Origin: Phytoseiulus persimilis
Taxonomy: Eukaryota; Arthropoda; Arachnida; Mesostigmata; Phytoseiidae
DNA: 64,000 bases
Assembly (NCBI GenBank): GCA_037576195.1
Contig: CM075102.1
Coordinates: forward strand, 44,636,745-44,700,744
Direction of reading: 5' to 3'
The position numbers and the translations under genes were made by a program. The notes beneath the pieces were generated by a model that worked only from the letters and a program-made list of their open reading frames with translations, had not been told where the DNA came from and did no database searches. Below are positions 61,601-64,000 of the stretch, piece by piece (within the stretch, counting starts at the first letter, position 1; each line of letters begins with the position of its first letter).

Positions 61601-64000
61601 CGTTGCTCAGGTTGCGGATGATGTACCATTTGAGCCTTCGCGGGGCTCAACTCGCGGGGGAGCTATGTTTTGACTCGTTTAGCACATAAATCGATTTTTT
61701 AAGAGGTGCTGTCGTTGAGCGGTTGAGTGTGTAGGAGGCGGGGAGTGACAACCGAATTCGTTAGTGACTATCATGGCAGTTGTTGGCTGGTTGTTGGGTT
61801 CCCACATTCGCCCAATCTCTCGGCTTTGCTGTTTGTTGGCTTGCTCTCCCCAGTCGTCCAGGAAACTTTGTTTTTGAACTCGTGCCGCTGCTTTCTTTCA
61901 AAGAGAGTTCGAACTGGCAGATCGCATCGGTTTTTGCTGTACTTTTTTTTCTCCTAATCGAGATTGTAAACGCGGCCCGTCACTACCTCAGGAGGCGGAC
62001 TGAGGTTTGGCGCTGCGTCGAGACTTTCTTGGTTGCGCGCGAGCAGCGCCCAACTCGGTAGTTCTCCGTCTGTCAACCTTCCGCTTGCATTCGGGCCTCG
62101 GGATTCGGCTCCGTTTCCAGACTCGCTCTGGAAACGGGAGAATCGGCTCCGTTCTGTGTTCCCCAACGACGATGAACTTCTATTTCTGGGTAACGAGCGC
62201 GACTCAATCATGTCCGCGCTGTATCGTTCAATCAAGCCAGCAGAGTACGTCATCAAGAAGACTGATTATGATCAACCGGCACGGAATTCCTCCCCGTCAT
62301 TCTCTTCTCTTTATTTGAAGTCGTAGGAGGTATTGAAGCCGTCCCCTCGTTCGCCGAACGAGGTCGCGCACGAACCAGCAGAGCCACTGGCCCAGCTAAA
62401 TTGACGCCAATGAAAAGGATAAAGAAACAGACCTCCAACAAACAGAGAGCGAGACTGGCGAAAGTTTGTAGAAAAAACAGAGATACGAACTCGAGACAGA
62501 AGACACCGAGAGAAGCCAGCACGAGGGGAACAGGCCGGCCGGTCGATCGCTCGGTCGGTTGGTAGCCCGACGGCCTAACCAACCTAGCAGGTAATAGGCC
62601 TCCTCGGCACGAGGGTTGAGAAGAAAGTAAGCCCGGCGGAGAGGAAAACTGCGACGACGACGACGACCCTATTGACCACCCATGATGGCACCCAGGGTGC
62701 GTCTCAAACAGGTCCTACTTGGAGAAACACCGGCTAACCTCAAAGGCGACCTCCGTAGATCTTACCGGAACTTCGATTGGGCCTCCCAGAGTGAAGTAGG
62801 CGTTCTGCAAATTAAATAACCTAAACTGCCAGGTTCTCACTTACTCGAGAGCGCTTCTCGCCACTGAACAATACTTGCAGGCACGCAAGAAAGGCAGCAA
62901 GCAAATCTGAGAAGTTCGCTTTGAACCGATCGACTTGCCGAGTACAGAGAGTAAAGCACGGGGGCTTCCCGTGAAGTGGGAGTTCGGCTCCGCCGTCGCC
63001 TTGGGAAGTTCACATCTTGAGCTCCGTTCTCCTCCTGGCTGATGATTCTCACCAGGGTCCCCGAGGCAGGCTGGAAACAGCCTATTAGAAGTTTGGTAGC
63101 CTTCTCTTTGATGTCGCACGAAGTTATTCGCCTCTCTGGTTACAACATCGGCTGGATTCTCTCTTCCGGTGGATCCGGTTGACTGTTTCCCACCCTGGAT
63201 AAGTTGTCCGCGACCGTTTCTCTTGCGCGGGTCTCCCGCCTGATTTCTCCCAGACATTCCCGCGATTCTTCAGAAAATAACTCTTGTCGGATTTCACATC
63301 CACTGATTTTGTTCCGTGATCGAGAGGCCGGATCAAGTACTTCTCGAGGGTCGCCACTTGTTTCTATCCGTGACAGCGGTAGCTCCATATTCCATATTGG
63401 ATCAACCAAGTCTCTTGGTCAAACCTGCGATGAAAAGCCAATACTCTCGCAATACACTTCCGCAGAACGACGGAATCGCGCACAGGGTTGCAAACGACGA
63501 TTGCAGACCTCCAGCGGTTTTGCGAGATCCTCTGGCGACATCAGTCAAGGAATGATGGTGAAATGTAGCGAACGTGTTCTTCGTACCGAGCTTACCCCAT
63601 CTCCGTGCAGGGAGCGAATCACCCAGGTTCTCCGTCAGAGAGCTGACCCAGGGGGCCTTCTGGGATCCTGGCCCTGTGTAGCTCGGGAGTCGAGAACGTT
63701 CTGGCAGGGCTGGAGAATTCCCAACCCTGGGGGTGTTTCTTGCTTTGATGGTCCAAGTCACTGACGAGTACTCCACCTGAGGCTTCCGAGTGTGGAATCG
63801 GGAGCATCCGCCAAGGACGATGCGCGAGTGACAATGGTCTCCTCCCCCGTCTTACCCCGTTCCTCAAGCTATCGATAAACTGTCGCTTGCACGCCCGGAA
63901 TGACCACCTCCGACACTTGGCATTCTGACACAAGCCACTCCAACGTGTCCGAACCACCCCAGAACCATCGCTGTGATACAATGCGAGACGAGTGCATCCA
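52647..64000. other. No recognised gene
   Basis: Overlapping open frames on both strands (for example 56428-57036 minus, 58621-59175 plus, 63204-63764 plus, 62253-62582 minus) but no family recognised and no consistent splice structure. The plus frame 62033-62326 has a plausible charged C-terminus (NDDELLFLGNERDSIMSALY) and could be a terminal exon; evidence is weak. Confidence 0.3.

Noticed and set aside
62253..62582. Minus-strand frame with apparent membrane segments (FLQTFASLALCLLEVCFFILF)
   Set aside because: The hydrophobic run is the complement of a purine-rich plus-strand stretch, and no splice or start context supports translation.
63204..63764. 186-codon plus frame and overlapping minus frames suggestive of a gag-like remnant
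   Set aside because: No zinc knuckle, protease or other retroelement motif could be found in any frame.

Overview
This is a eukaryotic nuclear window, not a bacterial one. It holds spliced protein genes with GT-AG introns, AATAAA polyadenylation signals, TATA boxes and Pol III tRNA genes ending in T runs. The protein content points to an arthropod: an Even-skipped-type homeodomain, a cytosolic sulfotransferase, and secreted His/Gly-rich KPV-repeat proteins of cuticle type. Introns are mostly short, base composition is near balanced, and the genes are unusually dense for a chelicerate. I infer a small-genome mite (Acari, perhaps a predatory mesostigmatid). The species-level guess is inference only.

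Layout. 0-9 kb: four tRNA genes (two near-identical Ile-AAU copies in a duplicated segment, then Thr-AGU and Ala-AGC) around a complete six-exon sulfotransferase gene on the minus strand. 9.2-12.9 kb: three paralogous intronless genes for small secreted KPV-repeat proteins, the first divergent from the other two, each with a TATA-like box and an AATAAA signal. 12.9-24 kb: no gene I can name, one probable retroposed insertion and two weak exon candidates. 24.1-28.3 kb: myosin VI (plus strand), tail-to-tail with Cu/Zn superoxide dismutase (minus strand, 28.7-29.95 kb). 30.4-33.1 kb: mitochondrial dihydrolipoamide dehydrogenase, six exons, readable from start to stop. 33-38.8 kb: gene-poor, with a (CT)20 microsatellite and a decayed Ty1/copia-like fragment. 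38.86-40.09 kb: even-skipped (minus strand) with a Pro-rich repeat tail and a C-terminal LFRPF motif. 40.1-64 kb: about 24 kb without a gene I can recognise. It lies upstream of even-skipped and may contain regulatory DNA or genes too diverged to see by eye.

The genes do not form a pathway. They are a typical mix of housekeeping genes (DLD, SOD, myosin VI, tRNAs), a detoxification/conjugation enzyme, a local expansion of structural secreted proteins and a developmental regulator. I found no CRISPR array, rRNA or intact transposon. The splice-derived coding lengths of the sulfotransferase (329 aa), SOD (153 aa) and DLD (497 aa) come out as whole codon numbers, which supports the models. The least secure models are the 5' end of myosin VI, one junction in the myosin VI tail, and exon 1 of even-skipped.
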